A stretch of DNA of 64,000 bases from VRUE01 sp963702035. GTDB lineage: Bacteria; Actinomycetota; Thermoleophilia; Solirubrobacterales; 70-9. Numbering within the stretch: position 1 is the stretch's first letter; each line of letters opens with the position of its first letter. The notes beneath the pieces were generated by a model, which made no database searches, was not told where the DNA came from, and worked only from the letters and a program-made list of their open reading frames with translations. The stretch spans positions 2,294,001-2,358,000 of the forward strand of contig OY969700.1 of NCBI GenBank assembly GCA_963702035.1. Reading direction: 5' to 3'. This document shows positions 48,542 to 56,236 of this stretch, in pieces. The position numbers and the translations under genes were made by a program.

Positions 48542-49911
48542 GTCCGGACCGGGGTAGGAAAGGGACGCCTGGCAAGGGCGGAGGCGGCAAAGCCTCCGGT
48601 CCCCTGGCCGCGCGCCGTCGGGGCCTCCTCGTCTTCGGCGTCGCTTTCGTAGCGCTCTTCGTCATCGTCGCGGTCTCGGTGGGCGTTGGCGATCCGAGCG
48701 TCCCCTCGGGCGACGCGGCGGTCGTCCAGGACACGCCTGGAGACATCGGCAAGGTCCCGGTCTCCAAGGTCGAACACGCGATCGAACTGGCGGCGGCGCA
48801 GGCGGGCGAAAAAACCACCCCGAAACCGGGCGACCCCAAATACGACGAAGTCAAGGAAACGGCGGTCAACTCGGTCCTCGAAGGGATCTGGATCCAGGGG
48901 CTGGCCGCTCAGTGGGGCATCGAAGCGAGCGAAAAGGAAGTCGCCGCCGAAGTCAAGAAAGTGAAGAAAGAAAGCTTCAAATCCGAAGCGGAATTCCAGA
49001 AATTCCTCAAGGAATCCCACTACACGCCCGCCGATGTCAACGAACGGGTGCTGATCCAGATGCTCAGCAAAGAACTTCAGGAACAGCTGAAAGAAAAAGC
49101 CCCGACGCCGAGTCAGAACGAAGTCGAGGCCTACTACGAAGCGGCGAAGGCCACCCAGTTCACGACGAAACCGAGCCGCGACGTGCGCACGGTCCTGACC
49201 AAAGATCAGAAGAAGGCCGAGGAAGCGGCGGCTGCGCTGGGCAAAGACAACTCGGCGAAGAACTGGGAAAAGGTCGCCAAGAAGTACTCGGAAGACCCGA
49301 CCACGAAAGAAAGCGGCGGGTTGCAGAAAGCGGTCCAGGAAGGCACGCTCGAAGAACCGCTGAACGGGGAAGTCTTCGGCACGCCGGAAGGCGAGCTCAA
49401 GGGGCCGACCAAGGGCAAAGGCGGCTACGTCGTCTACGAAGTCGTCAACTCGACGCCGGAAAGCGTCCAGGAACTGAAAACGGTCGAAAGTCAGATCCAG
49501 AGCACGCTGGCGCAGCGCGACGAACAGGAATACTTCGCCAACTTCGTCGCCGGCTTCCAGACCGAATGGTCGCAACGGAGCTTCTGCGCCTCTGATTTCA
49601 CGACCGAACGCTGCGCGAACTTCAAGGGCACCGGGCATGCCAAAACGGCGCCCGCGGGCTGCTACGAAGCCAATCCCAAAGGTGGCCTGCCCGAAGCTTG
49701 CCCGGCGCCCGTGTCCCAGCTGGTACCGGCCCTGCCCGGAACGGTGACGCCGCTGGAACCGAAGGGCAAACCGCTGGCCCAGCGCCCGCGTCCCGCCGGC
49801 GAAGAAAAAGAAGAAGGCGCGGCCGGCCTCGAAGGCCTGCCGGAAGGCGCCGTGCCGCCGACCGAAGCTCCGCCCGCTGAAGAAGCGCCGCCGCCCGCCG
49901 AAGGCGAATAG
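48538..49911 (+). CDS. SurA/PpiC-type extracytoplasmic foldase (peptidyl-prolyl isomerase)
   Basis: 457 aa from GTG 48538, which overlaps the mfd stop. A basic N-terminus precedes one membrane anchor (GLLVFGVAFVALFVIVAVSVGVG). A SurA-N-like helical domain follows, then a parvulin domain (TKPSRDVRTVLTKDQKKAEEAAAALGKDN, WEKVAKKYSEDPTTKESGGLQKAVQEGTLEEPLNGEVFGTPEGELKGPTKGKGGYVVYEV) with the SGG-like signature. The extracytoplasmic tail has four cysteines and a Pro/Glu-rich end. Nearly all Glu codons are GAA and Lys is often AAA, unlike the GAG/AAG of neighbouring mfd and eno. Confidence 0.85.
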   Translation: MSPDRGRKGTPGKGGGGKASGPLAARRRGLLVFGVAFVALFVIVAVSVGVGDPSVPSGDAAVVQDTPGDIGKVPVSKVEHAIELAAAQAGEKTTPKPGDPKYDEVKETAVNSVLEGIWIQGLAAQWGIEASEKEVAAEVKKVKKESFKSEAEFQKFLKESHYTPADVNERVLIQMLSKELQEQLKEKAPTPSQNEVEAYYEAAKATQFTTKPSRDVRTVLTKDQKKAEEAAAALGKDNSAKNWEKVAKKYSEDPTTKESGGLQKAVQEGTLEEPLNGEVFGTPEGELKGPTKGKGGYVVYEVVNSTPESVQELKTVESQIQSTLAQRDEQEYFANFVAGFQTEWSQRSFCASDFTTERCANFKGTGHAKTAPAGCYEANPKGGLPEACPAPVSQLVPALPGTVTPLEPKGKPLAQRPRPAGEEKEEGAAGLEGLPEGAVPPTEAPPAEEAPPPAEGE

Positions 49912-49954
49912 CGTCCTCCGCGCCCGCCACGGCCGTCGATAGACTGGCGCGCCC

Positions 49955-51250
49955 GTGAGCGCCATCTCCTCCATCCACGCGCGCCAGATCCTCGACTCGC
50001 GCGGCAACCCCACGGTCGAGGTCGAGGTCGTCCTCGACTCGGGCGCGCGCGGTCTGGCCGCGGTCCCCTCCGGCGCCTCGACCGGCGAGTTCGAGGCGGT
50101 CGAGTTGCGCGACGGCGGCGCCGCCTGGAGCGGCAAGGGCGTGTCCGGCGCGGTCGCGAACGTCAACGGCAAGATCGCCGCGGCTCTGACCGGTGCGCAC
50201 GCCGCCGAGCAGGGTGCCCTCGACGAGACGATGATCGAGCTCGACGGCACGCCGAACAAGGGGCGGCTCGGCGCCAACGCGATCCTCGGCGTCTCGCTCG
50301 CGGCGGCGAAGGCGGCCGCGGCCGACTCCGGCCAGCCCCTCTACCGCTACCTGGCCGAGCTTTATGGCGGTGGCGAGCCGAGCCTCTTGCCGGTGCCGAT
50401 GATGAACGTGCTCAACGGCGGCGCCCACGCCGACAACTCGGTCGACTTCCAGGAGTTCATGGTGGTGCCGGCCGGCGCATCGAGCTTTGCCGAGTGCCTG
50501 CGGGTCGGCACCGAGGTCTTCCACGCGCTGAAGAAGAGCCTCGCCTCGAAGGGCCTCTCGACCGCGGGCGGCGACGAGGGCGGCTTCGCGCCCGACCTCG
50601 ACTCCAACGAGGCGGCCCTGCAGGCCGTCCTGGCGGGCGTCGAGGCTGCCGGCTATGAGCCGGGCTCCGATGTCTTCATCGCCCTCGACCCGGCCACCAG
50701 CGAGGTCTACGAGGGCGGCGCCTACGTGCTAGAGCACGAGGGCCGCACGCTCTCGCCCGAGGAGATGGCCGCCTACTGGGAGGACGCCTGCTCGCGCTAT
50801 CCGATCCTCTCGATCGAGGACGGCATGGACGAGGAGGACTGGGACGGCTGGAAGCTGCTGACCGAGCGGCTCGGCGAGCGGGTCCAGCTGGTCGGCGACG
50901 ACCTCTTCGTCACCAACCCGGAGCGGCTGCGCCGCGGGATCGAGCTCGGCGTCGCCAACTCGATCCTGGTCAAGGTCAACCAGATCGGCACCCTGAGCGA
51001 GACCCTGGAGGCGATCCGCATCGCCCGCGAGGCCGGCTACACGGTGGTGATCTCACACCGCTCGGGCGAGACCGAAGACACGACGATCGCCGACCTGGCC
51101 GTCGCCACCGGCGCGGGCCAGATCAAGACCGGCGCCCCGTCACGCTCGGATCGCGTTGCCAAGTACAACCGGCTCCTACGGATCGAGGAGGAGTTGGGTA
51201 GCGCGGCTGAATTTCCAGGCCTGCAGGCCTTCGTCCAGCGCGTGAGCTAA
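49955..51250 (+). CDS. eno: Enolase
   Basis: 431 aa. Converts 2-phosphoglycerate to phosphoenolpyruvate. Motifs: ARQILDSRGNPTVEVEV, SGASTGEFEAVELRDGG, NVLNGGAHADNSVDFQEFMVVP, the metal-ligand strands FIALDPATSEVY and SIEDGMDEEDWDGW, VGDDLFVTN, LVKVNQIGTLSETLEAI and the signature VISHRSGETEDTTIADLAVATGAGQIKTGAPSRSDRVAKYNRLLRIE. GTG 49955 gives MSAISSIHARQI. Followed by a FtsB-like gene as in most actinobacteria. Confidence 0.97.
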   Translation: MSAISSIHARQILDSRGNPTVEVEVVLDSGARGLAAVPSGASTGEFEAVELRDGGAAWSGKGVSGAVANVNGKIAAALTGAHAAEQGALDETMIELDGTPNKGRLGANAILGVSLAAAKAAAADSGQPLYRYLAELYGGGEPSLLPVPMMNVLNGGAHADNSVDFQEFMVVPAGASSFAECLRVGTEVFHALKKSLASKGLSTAGGDEGGFAPDLDSNEAALQAVLAGVEAAGYEPGSDVFIALDPATSEVYEGGAYVLEHEGRTLSPEEMAAYWEDACSRYPILSIEDGMDEEDWDGWKLLTERLGERVQLVGDDLFVTNPERLRRGIELGVANSILVKVNQIGTLSETLEAIRIAREAGYTVVISHRSGETEDTTIADLAVATGAGQIKTGAPSRSDRVAKYNRLLRIEEELGSAAEFPGLQAFVQRVS

Positions 51251-51287
51251 ATGCAGGAATGCGGCGCCTGGTCGCGTAGGACCGGGT

Positions 51288-51692
51288 ATGGCAGCTCGCG
51301 CCCGGCCGGCAAAAAGCGCAACCGCGACGCGCAGGGCTTCCTCTCGGAAGACGGCGTCTCGCCAGAAACGTCGCCCGGCCGCCCGTCGCAAACCTGCCGC
51401 GCGGCGCGGCGAGAGTCGCATCCGCTGGGACCGCGTCGGGCGCATCGCCCTGACTCTGGTCCTCGCCGCGGTCCTCTACTCGTATCTGAACCCGGCGATC
51501 GACTTCGTCAAGACCTACACGGCGACGACCGCCGCCAAAGCAGAGTTCCACGAGATGCTGCGCGAAAACAAGCGTCTCCACAGCCGCATCCAGACGGCCG
51601 ACGACCCCACGGTCGTCGACCGGCGGGCCCGCGCGCAGGGCATGGTCGCCGAAGGCGAGACGCCGATTATTGTCCACGGCCTAGGCGGCTAG
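51288..51692 (+). CDS. FtsB/DivIC-like septum formation initiator
   Basis: 134 aa. Very basic N-terminus (about 45 residues rich in Arg/Ala/Lys), one membrane helix (VGRIALTLVLAAVLYSYLN), then a short coiled coil (AAKAEFHEMLRENKRLHSRIQ) and a C-terminal DDPTVVDRRARAQGMVAEGE segment typical of FtsB/DivIC. It is part of the divisome FtsQLB complex in other bacteria. Position right after eno supports this. Confidence 0.85.
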   Translation: MAARARPAKSATATRRASSRKTASRQKRRPAARRKPAARRGESRIRWDRVGRIALTLVLAAVLYSYLNPAIDFVKTYTATTAAKAEFHEMLRENKRLHSRIQTADDPTVVDRRARAQGMVAEGETPIIVHGLGG

Positions 51693-51713
51693 CGGTCCTT
51701 CTCGGAGCAGCCG

Positions 51714-54161
51714 GTGGTTAGCGCCGGTTCCTACATCCTCAGCGCCGTCCTGCTGGCCGTCCTGGTCCTCTCGCTGGGGCTCTCGGCAGTTTGCCTGCGG
51801 CGAAGGTTCATGCCGGAGTGGGAGGGGGCTCCGGCGCACCTGGTCGAGGCGATTCTTGGGGTTGCGCTGCTGATCTGGCTGAGCGAGCTGCTCGGGCTCT
51901 TCAGCCTTCTCTACGCGGGAACGTTGGTCGCCACGGCTGTGCTGCTGGCGGCAGCGGTTGCTTTTGGCCCGCGGGTCCTGTCGGGGAGAGCGGGTGCCGG
52001 GGCTTCGCTGGGTTTTTCGCCTGAATCGCCGGGGGCCGTCCGAGGTCGCGATCAGGGCGAAAAAGAGGACGCCGCTGTGCCCCGGCACCCCCTCTCCCCG
52101 CCACCCGCGGGAGGAGCGCTTACAGCGGTGGCTGTGGGGGTCGTGGCGCTCGTATTCGCTCACTGGGGGTTCACGGCTAAAGATGCTTTGGGTCGAGGTG
52201 TCTTCAATTTCGATTCGCTCTGGTACCACCTGCCGTTTGCTGTGGAAATGGCGCATAGCCACTCGGTTACGGGGCTGCACTACACCGAGACGGTCTTCAC
52301 GAACTGGTTCTACCCGCAGAACGGGGAGCTTCTGCACGCGGATGGGATCCTGCTCACGGGGCGGGACACGCTCAGCTTGTTCCTCAACTTCGGCTGGCTG
52401 GCGATTGCTTTTCTGGCTGCTTGGTGCATCGGCAGGCCGTATGGACGCGGGCCGCTCACGGTGGTTGCAGCTGCAGTGCTTCTGGAGTGCCACACGCTTG
52501 TGGTCCGCGAGCCCGGAGCTGCGAAGAACGATCTGATGGCGGCAGCTCTGCTGCTTGCGGCGATCGCGATCCTCGTCAATGCCAACTGGGGTGCGCACCT
52601 GAGGCCCCGGTGGGGGTGGCCCGGTCGGACGCGGCGTCCTGTTTTTCGCACGGACCACTCGGCGAGAGAAGCCGACTCCGAGGCGAAAAACCCAGCACCC
52701 GACCGGGCCACCCCCACCGGGGCCTCCTTGGCTGCCGCGGGACTAGCCGTCGGCATCGCCGTCGGGACGAAGTCGACGGCGCTGGCGATGGCCGTTGCGC
52801 TCACCGTTGCTGTGATCGTGCTGGCGCCATCTGGTCGCCGTTGGGTCGCCGCCGGGTGGTGGTTCGCAGCAGGGGTCGCAGGCGGTGGCTACTGGTACCT
52901 CCGCAACCTCGTCATCAGCGGCAACCCGCTCCCCCAGTTAGAGCATCTGGGGCCGATCTCATTGCCCCATCCCGAGAGGCTGCAAGAAGGTCGGCCGGAC
53001 TTCTCGATCGTCCACTACGCGACCGACACCGGCGTCTGGAGCAAGTACTTCGAGCCCGGGCTCCACCAGGCCTTCGGCGCCCTCTGGCCCCTGGTCATCG
53101 CCGCCGCCATAGCCGGCGGCCTGACCGCCCTCCTCTGGGGCCGCACGCGCGTCCTGCGCTGGATGGGCGGCGTAGCCCTCTTCGGAATGCTCGCCTACGT
53201 CTTCACCCCCCTCAGCGCCGCAGGAGCCGAGGGCGCCCCCGTCGGCTTCGCAATCAACATCCGCTACGCCATCCCAGCTCTTCTAGCGGGCCTGACCCTG
53301 CTGCCCCTTGCTTTTGGCTCCCGGGCATCCAGCGCCTCGGCCTCGTCTGTGGGTGGCGCGGGGGAGGGGGGGGTTCGGACGGGTGAGTCCGCTAACCCCC
53401 CCCTCCCCCGTGACAGGATCCGCAGTCAAGAGGCAAGGTCCCTATCCGTCTGGGTGCTGCTTGGAGTGCTGCTCTTGGTCTTGCTCGCGACCGACCGTTC
53501 CGACGCCGCTCTTCGCGACCCCGATCGCCTCTTCGGCTGGCTGATCGCCGCTCTGGCGGTGCTGATCCCGGCTGCGCTGTTATTCGCTCGACATCGCGGC
53601 GCGTCGCGGGGCGCGATCGTGGCCGGATTCGCCGCGCTCGCCATCGCCGTGGTCGCGATCGGCTACCCGGTGCAGCGTGACTACCTGCGCAACCGTTTCC
53701 TCAACGCCGATGCCGAGGCGAGCATCCCCGGGATGCACCTCGACTCGGCCTACCGCTGGGCCCGGGGGGTCAGCGACGCCCGTATCGGCCTCGCCGGCAC
53801 CACCGCCGGCTTCCTCGAGTACGGCTTCTACGGCACCGACCTGTCCAACCGCGTGCGCTACCTCGGCGTCGAGGGACCGCACGGCGCCTTCAACGCGATC
53901 CCGAGCTGCCCAGAATTCCGCGCCGCCGTCAACGCCGCCGATCTCGACTACCTGGTCACCTCTCCCTTCCTCAACTTCATCGAGCCGGGCAAGCCGATCT
54001 CCTCTCCGGAGGCGCGCTGGCTGCGCGGCGAGCCGACGGCGGTCCCGATCCAGCGCAGCGGCCAGGTGACCGTCTGGCGCATCCGCGGCCAGCTCGACCC
54101 GTCGGCCTGCGGCCCCCGCAACGCTCCGCTTCGCAGGATCCCCAAACAACCCGTCAACTGA
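51714..54161 (+). CDS. Large polytopic membrane protein (glycosyltransferase-C-like) with three in-frame palindromic insertions
   Basis: 815 aa, about 12-14 membrane helices. The first luminal loop FNFDSLWYHLPFAVEMAHSHSVTGLHYTETVFTNWFYPQNGELLHADGILLTG has the D-and-E pattern of GT-C glycosyltransferases, but the family is not certain. Three stretches between helices are low-complexity and encoded by repeats: B2 (about residues 90-129), B3 (about 297-338) and C1 (about 545-571). All three keep the frame and lie in loops. A C-terminal soluble part (DAEASIPGMHLDSAYRWARGVSDARIGLAGTTAGFLEYGFYG) closes the protein. GTG start, 21 nt after the FtsB-like gene. Confidence 0.75.
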   Translation: MVSAGSYILSAVLLAVLVLSLGLSAVCLRRRFMPEWEGAPAHLVEAILGVALLIWLSELLGLFSLLYAGTLVATAVLLAAAVAFGPRVLSGRAGAGASLGFSPESPGAVRGRDQGEKEDAAVPRHPLSPPPAGGALTAVAVGVVALVFAHWGFTAKDALGRGVFNFDSLWYHLPFAVEMAHSHSVTGLHYTETVFTNWFYPQNGELLHADGILLTGRDTLSLFLNFGWLAIAFLAAWCIGRPYGRGPLTVVAAAVLLECHTLVVREPGAAKNDLMAAALLLAAIAILVNANWGAHLRPRWGWPGRTRRPVFRTDHSAREADSEAKNPAPDRATPTGASLAAAGLAVGIAVGTKSTALAMAVALTVAVIVLAPSGRRWVAAGWWFAAGVAGGGYWYLRNLVISGNPLPQLEHLGPISLPHPERLQEGRPDFSIVHYATDTGVWSKYFEPGLHQAFGALWPLVIAAAIAGGLTALLWGRTRVLRWMGGVALFGMLAYVFTPLSAAGAEGAPVGFAINIRYAIPALLAGLTLLPLAFGSRASSASASSVGGAGEGGVRTGESANPPLPRDRIRSQEARSLSVWVLLGVLLLVLLATDRSDAALRDPDRLFGWLIAALAVLIPAALLFARHRGASRGAIVAGFAALAIAVVAIGYPVQRDYLRNRFLNADAEASIPGMHLDSAYRWARGVSDARIGLAGTTAGFLEYGFYGTDLSNRVRYLGVEGPHGAFNAIPSCPEFRAAVNAADLDYLVTSPFLNFIEPGKPISSPEARWLRGEPTAVPIQRSGQVTVWRIRGQLDPSACGPRNAPLRRIPKQPVN
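51983..52099. repeat. Family B palindromic element, copy B2, in frame in a coding region
   Basis: Arms GGGGAGAG-CG-GGTGCCGGGG and CCCCGGCACC-CC-CTCTCCCC. On the minus strand the core reads GCGGCGTCCTCTTTTTCGCCC then GGCGAAAAACCCAGC, the same as B1. It adds about 39 codons without stop or frameshift. Confidence 0.87.
52601..52726. repeat. Family B palindromic element, copy B3, in frame in a coding region
   Basis: 28-bp perfect arms (52601-52628 and 52699-52726, starting GAGGCCCCGGTGGGGGTGG) enclose GCGGCGTCCTGTTTTTCGC and GGCGAAAAACCCAGCA. Exactly 126 bp, a multiple of three. It encodes a polar loop, RPRWGWPGRTRRPVFRTDHS and following residues, between two hydrophobic helices. Confidence 0.88.
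53347..53425. repeat. Family C palindromic element, copy C1, in frame in a coding region
   Basis: Stem CGGGGGAGGGGGGGGTT with AACCCCCCCCTCCCCCG around TCGGACGGGTGAGTCCGCT, itself a small hairpin (GGAC/GTCC). The reverse complement of 62016-62108 has the same layout with CGGGTGAGGGGG/CCCCCTCACCCG instead, so stem positions changed in pairs. Confidence 0.82.
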
Positions 54162-54164
54162 CGT

Positions 54165-54209
54165 CGATGGGCCTAAAACCGGAGATATAGGCGCGTTTTA
54201 GGCCCATCG
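54165..54209. repeat. Family E palindrome, copy E5
   Basis: CGATGGGCCTAAAAC and GTTTTAGGCCCATCG, a perfect 15-bp stem, around CGGAGATATAGGCGC. On the minus strand the inner part matches E2 (CCTAAAACGCGCCTATAT against CCTAATAACACGCCTATAT). It begins 4 nt after the stop codon at 54161 and may act as terminator. Confidence 0.82.
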
Positions 54210-54232
54210 GCGGTGTGGGTAACCTCATTGCG

Positions 54233-54556
54233 ATGGACTATCCGCTCGAGAACGCGCTCTTCCAGTGGGAGGAGGGGCTGCGTGCGTTGCGAGCAATCGA
54301 CGACCCACGCGAGCGCCGCCAGGCCGATCGCGTCGTCGCCGCCATCCAGGACGAGCTGCGCCGCCGCATCGGTCCCACCTTTTCCGCCGCCGAGCTGGCG
54401 GATCTGTACGGGCAGGGGATCGACTGGTGCCTCCAGATCGCAACCGACACGGCCCGGGGATCGACCGCCGACGGGCAGCTTTTGGCTGACGCCACGTTCT
54501 GGCTCTACCTGCGAGGGGCGACGGACTTCGCAGGCGGAACGCAGCTCGTCACCTAG
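54233..54556 (+). CDS. Hypothetical protein, 107 aa
   Basis: Soluble, mostly helical: MDYPLENALFQWEEGLRALRAIDDPRERRQADRVVAAIQDELRRRIGPTFSAAELADLYGQGIDWCLQIATDTARG. I recognise no family. ATG 54233 chosen over GTG 54215 because the former begins the amphipathic sequence. Looks like a conserved actinobacterial cytoplasmic protein. Its TAG stop borders the family A4 element directly. Confidence 0.65.
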   Translation: MDYPLENALFQWEEGLRALRAIDDPRERRQADRVVAAIQDELRRRIGPTFSAAELADLYGQGIDWCLQIATDTARGSTADGQLLADATFWLYLRGATDFAGGTQLVT

Positions 54557-54668
54557 CGCCTGTCGCGGTAGGGGTGGAACGTCTTGTACTTTTTGGTCGC
54601 CGCGATTCGCGGACGACCACTCCGGTCACACCCAAAAAGTTAAGTGGAACCCCTGCCGCGACAGGCGC
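54557..54668. repeat. Family A palindromic element, copy A4
   Basis: Exactly fills the 112 bp between two convergent stop codons. Arms GCGCCTGTCGCGGTAGGGG and CCCCTGCCGCGACAGGCGC (one mismatch). Core GGAACGTCTTGTACTTTTTG and CAAAAAGTTAAGTGGAAC. The central loop differs from the other copies, so the conserved part is the pair of internal strands. Confidence 0.9.
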
Positions 54669-55283
54669 TCAGTCGTCTGAATCGTCGTCGCCTGCCGGGG
54701 CGCTCTCGCCCGCGCGGCGGATGACGATCTGATCCGCGTCGATGCGGACCGTGACCTCGCGTTTGCCGGCCCAGTGCTCGGCGTAGACGGGGTTGTCCTT
54801 GACGGCGGCGTCGAGCCAGAGGCCGTAGCCGTCCCGCTCGCCATGGTCGAAGGTCGCCTCGAGGTCTTTGCGCCGGCCACGACCGCCGCGCCGGCCACGT
54901 CGCCGCCTGCGCCGGGGGCGCGCTCCACCGGTCTCTTCGTCGTCGCCATCGTCGTCGGCGGCTTTGGACGCTTTGCGGGCCGGCTTCTCCTCGTCGCCCT
55001 CGTCCTCATCCGGCTCGTCCTCGTCCTCGTCCTCGTCCTCTGCTTCCTCCTCGGCGGCCTCCTCGGCCGTCGCCGCCTCGACCTCGGCCTCGATCTCGTC
55101 GCGGAGATCGACCTCGCCGTTGCCGGCGTCCTCGCCGTCGGGGTTGAGGTCATGCTGTTTGCGGAACTCACGCAGCTCCGAGGCGGAGACTTCGAGCTGG
55201 TGGGCGATCCAGGCGTCGGTGCGACCCTGTCGCACCCAGGCGCGGATCTGGTTGAGCTGTGGCTTCAGTGAGCGTCGTGCCAT
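54669..55283 (-). CDS. Polyampholytic protein with N-terminal HTH, 204 aa
   Basis: Residues 1-45 (LKPQLNQIRAWVRQGRTDAWIAHQLEVSASELREFRKQHDL) look like a helix-turn-helix. Then about 50 residues almost all Glu/Asp/Ala, a basic patch RPRRRRRRGRRGGRGRR, and a compact C-terminal part FDHGERDGYGLWLDAAVKDNPVYAEHWAGKREVTVRIDADQIVIRRAG. Thermoleophilia-type genomes often carry such proteins; function unknown, nucleic-acid binding is plausible. The gene end is flush with the A4 element. Confidence 0.65.
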   Translation of the reverse strand: MARRSLKPQLNQIRAWVRQGRTDAWIAHQLEVSASELREFRKQHDLNPDGEDAGNGEVDLRDEIEAEVEAATAEEAAEEEAEDEDEDEDEPDEDEGDEEKPARKASKAADDDGDDEETGGARPRRRRRRGRRGGRGRRKDLEATFDHGERDGYGLWLDAAVKDNPVYAEHWAGKREVTVRIDADQIVIRRAGESAPAGDDDSDD

Positions 55284-55327
55284 CGGCGCGCGAGTCTATT
55301 CAACCTAGAGCGGACAGCGGCTCGCGG

Positions 55328-55567
55328 CTACGCCATCAAGAAGGACAGGGCCTCGAACATCGAGATGACCACCACGGCCACGGTCGCGGTCAGGCAGACG
55401 GCAAGCACGCTGAAGCGCACTTTGCTGTGCTGCTCGTTGCGGGTTATGCGGCGCTCCCGCGAGCGGTTGGCGGCGCGGCGGCGCAGCTGCTCGCGACGAC
55501 GGCGCTCCAAGGTCGTCTCCTGCTCGAAGGCGACCTCGAACTGGTTGATGCTTTGACGCATTCTCAT
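55328..55567 (-). CDS. Small single-pass membrane protein, 79 aa
   Basis: MRMRQSINQFEVAFEQETTLERRRREQLRRRAANRSRERRITRNEQHSKVRFSVLAVCLTATVAVVVISMFEALSFLMA: a long charged helix with many Arg and Glu, then one membrane helix at the very C-terminus. The start could also be upstream at 55615 or two codons downstream. No family recognised. Confidence 0.55.
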   Translation of the reverse strand: MRMRQSINQFEVAFEQETTLERRRREQLRRRAANRSRERRITRNEQHSKVRFSVLAVCLTATVAVVVISMFEALSFLMA

Positions 55568-55651
55568 AGAGGGCGGCCCGGGGACCGCGGGGCGGACCGT
55601 AGCAAAGGCGCACAAGCGCTTGCAGGACTCAAGTTGTGACGTTGGTCACGA

Positions 55652-56191
55652 TCAGCAAGCGCCCCAGAGGCCACGTCCGGCCCGCGAAGCGGCCAGCTCG
55701 AGGCGCCGAAAGCGCGGCGCGAAGCGGTCGTTCGGCGGGATCGTCAATGAGCGGGCAAGGCCGCGGCGGACCAGGATCGCGTTGAAGAGCTGCGCGCGCT
55801 GTGGACTTTGTACGTGCTGGGGCACGTACAAAGGTCGATTCGCGAGGTAGACGTAGGCGAGCAGCCGCCCGTAGATGTCGTGACGCTCGACGCCGAAGAC
55901 CAACCGCACTCGCCTCCCGGTCAATCGCCGTTTCGTGAAATGCGAAGCACGCTCCCCAAAGCACTGCACTGGCGTATCCGGCTTGACCGTCTCAGGAGTA
56001 TCGACCCCGATCAACCGCACGTATTCGTCCTGCCCGTCAAGCCGCACGTCGATCGTGTCCCCATCCACCACCCGTGTCACCCGCACAACCGCGGACGCCG
56101 GCCCCTCTTCAAGCTTCCCCTCCCAGGGGCGCAGCACAACCACCGCCACAGCAAAGAAGAGAACGAGGCTGCCAAGCAAATTCCGAATCAC
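55652..56191 (-). CDS. Thermonuclease (staphylococcal nuclease-like) with in-frame palindrome
   Basis: 179 aa. N-terminal signal anchor (LLGSLVLFFAVAVVVLRPW), then the SNase fold: VVRVTRVVDGDTIDVRLDGQDEYVRLIGVDTPETVKP (metal Asp and catalytic Arg region), ASHFTKRRLTGRRVRLVFGVERHDIYGRLLAYVYL (catalytic Glu and second Arg region). The next segment VPQHVQSPQR, where homologues usually read NVNELLVREGLA, is encoded by family D element D2, after which LFNAILVRRGLARS resumes. Probably a secreted or surface nuclease; the insertion is at a surface loop. Confidence 0.85.
   Translation of the reverse strand: MIRNLLGSLVLFFAVAVVVLRPWEGKLEEGPASAVVRVTRVVDGDTIDVRLDGQDEYVRLIGVDTPETVKPDTPVQCFGERASHFTKRRLTGRRVRLVFGVERHDIYGRLLAYVYLANRPLYVPQHVQSPQRAQLFNAILVRRGLARSLTIPPNDRFAPRFRRLELAASRAGRGLWGAC
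55797..55833 (-). repeat. Family D palindrome, copy D2, in frame in the nuclease gene
   Basis: CTTTGTACGTGC-TGGG-GCACGTACAAAG, a perfect 12-bp stem, plus flanking TGTGGA. On the minus strand it aligns with D1 at 20100 beyond the hairpin (ACAAAGTCCACAGCG against ACAAACTCCGCAGCG) and is read in the same frame. Confidence 0.75.
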
Positions 56192-56236
56192 GGCACATTA
56201 AGGCCGCAGCCGGGAATTCTCTCCCCCCATGGGGTT

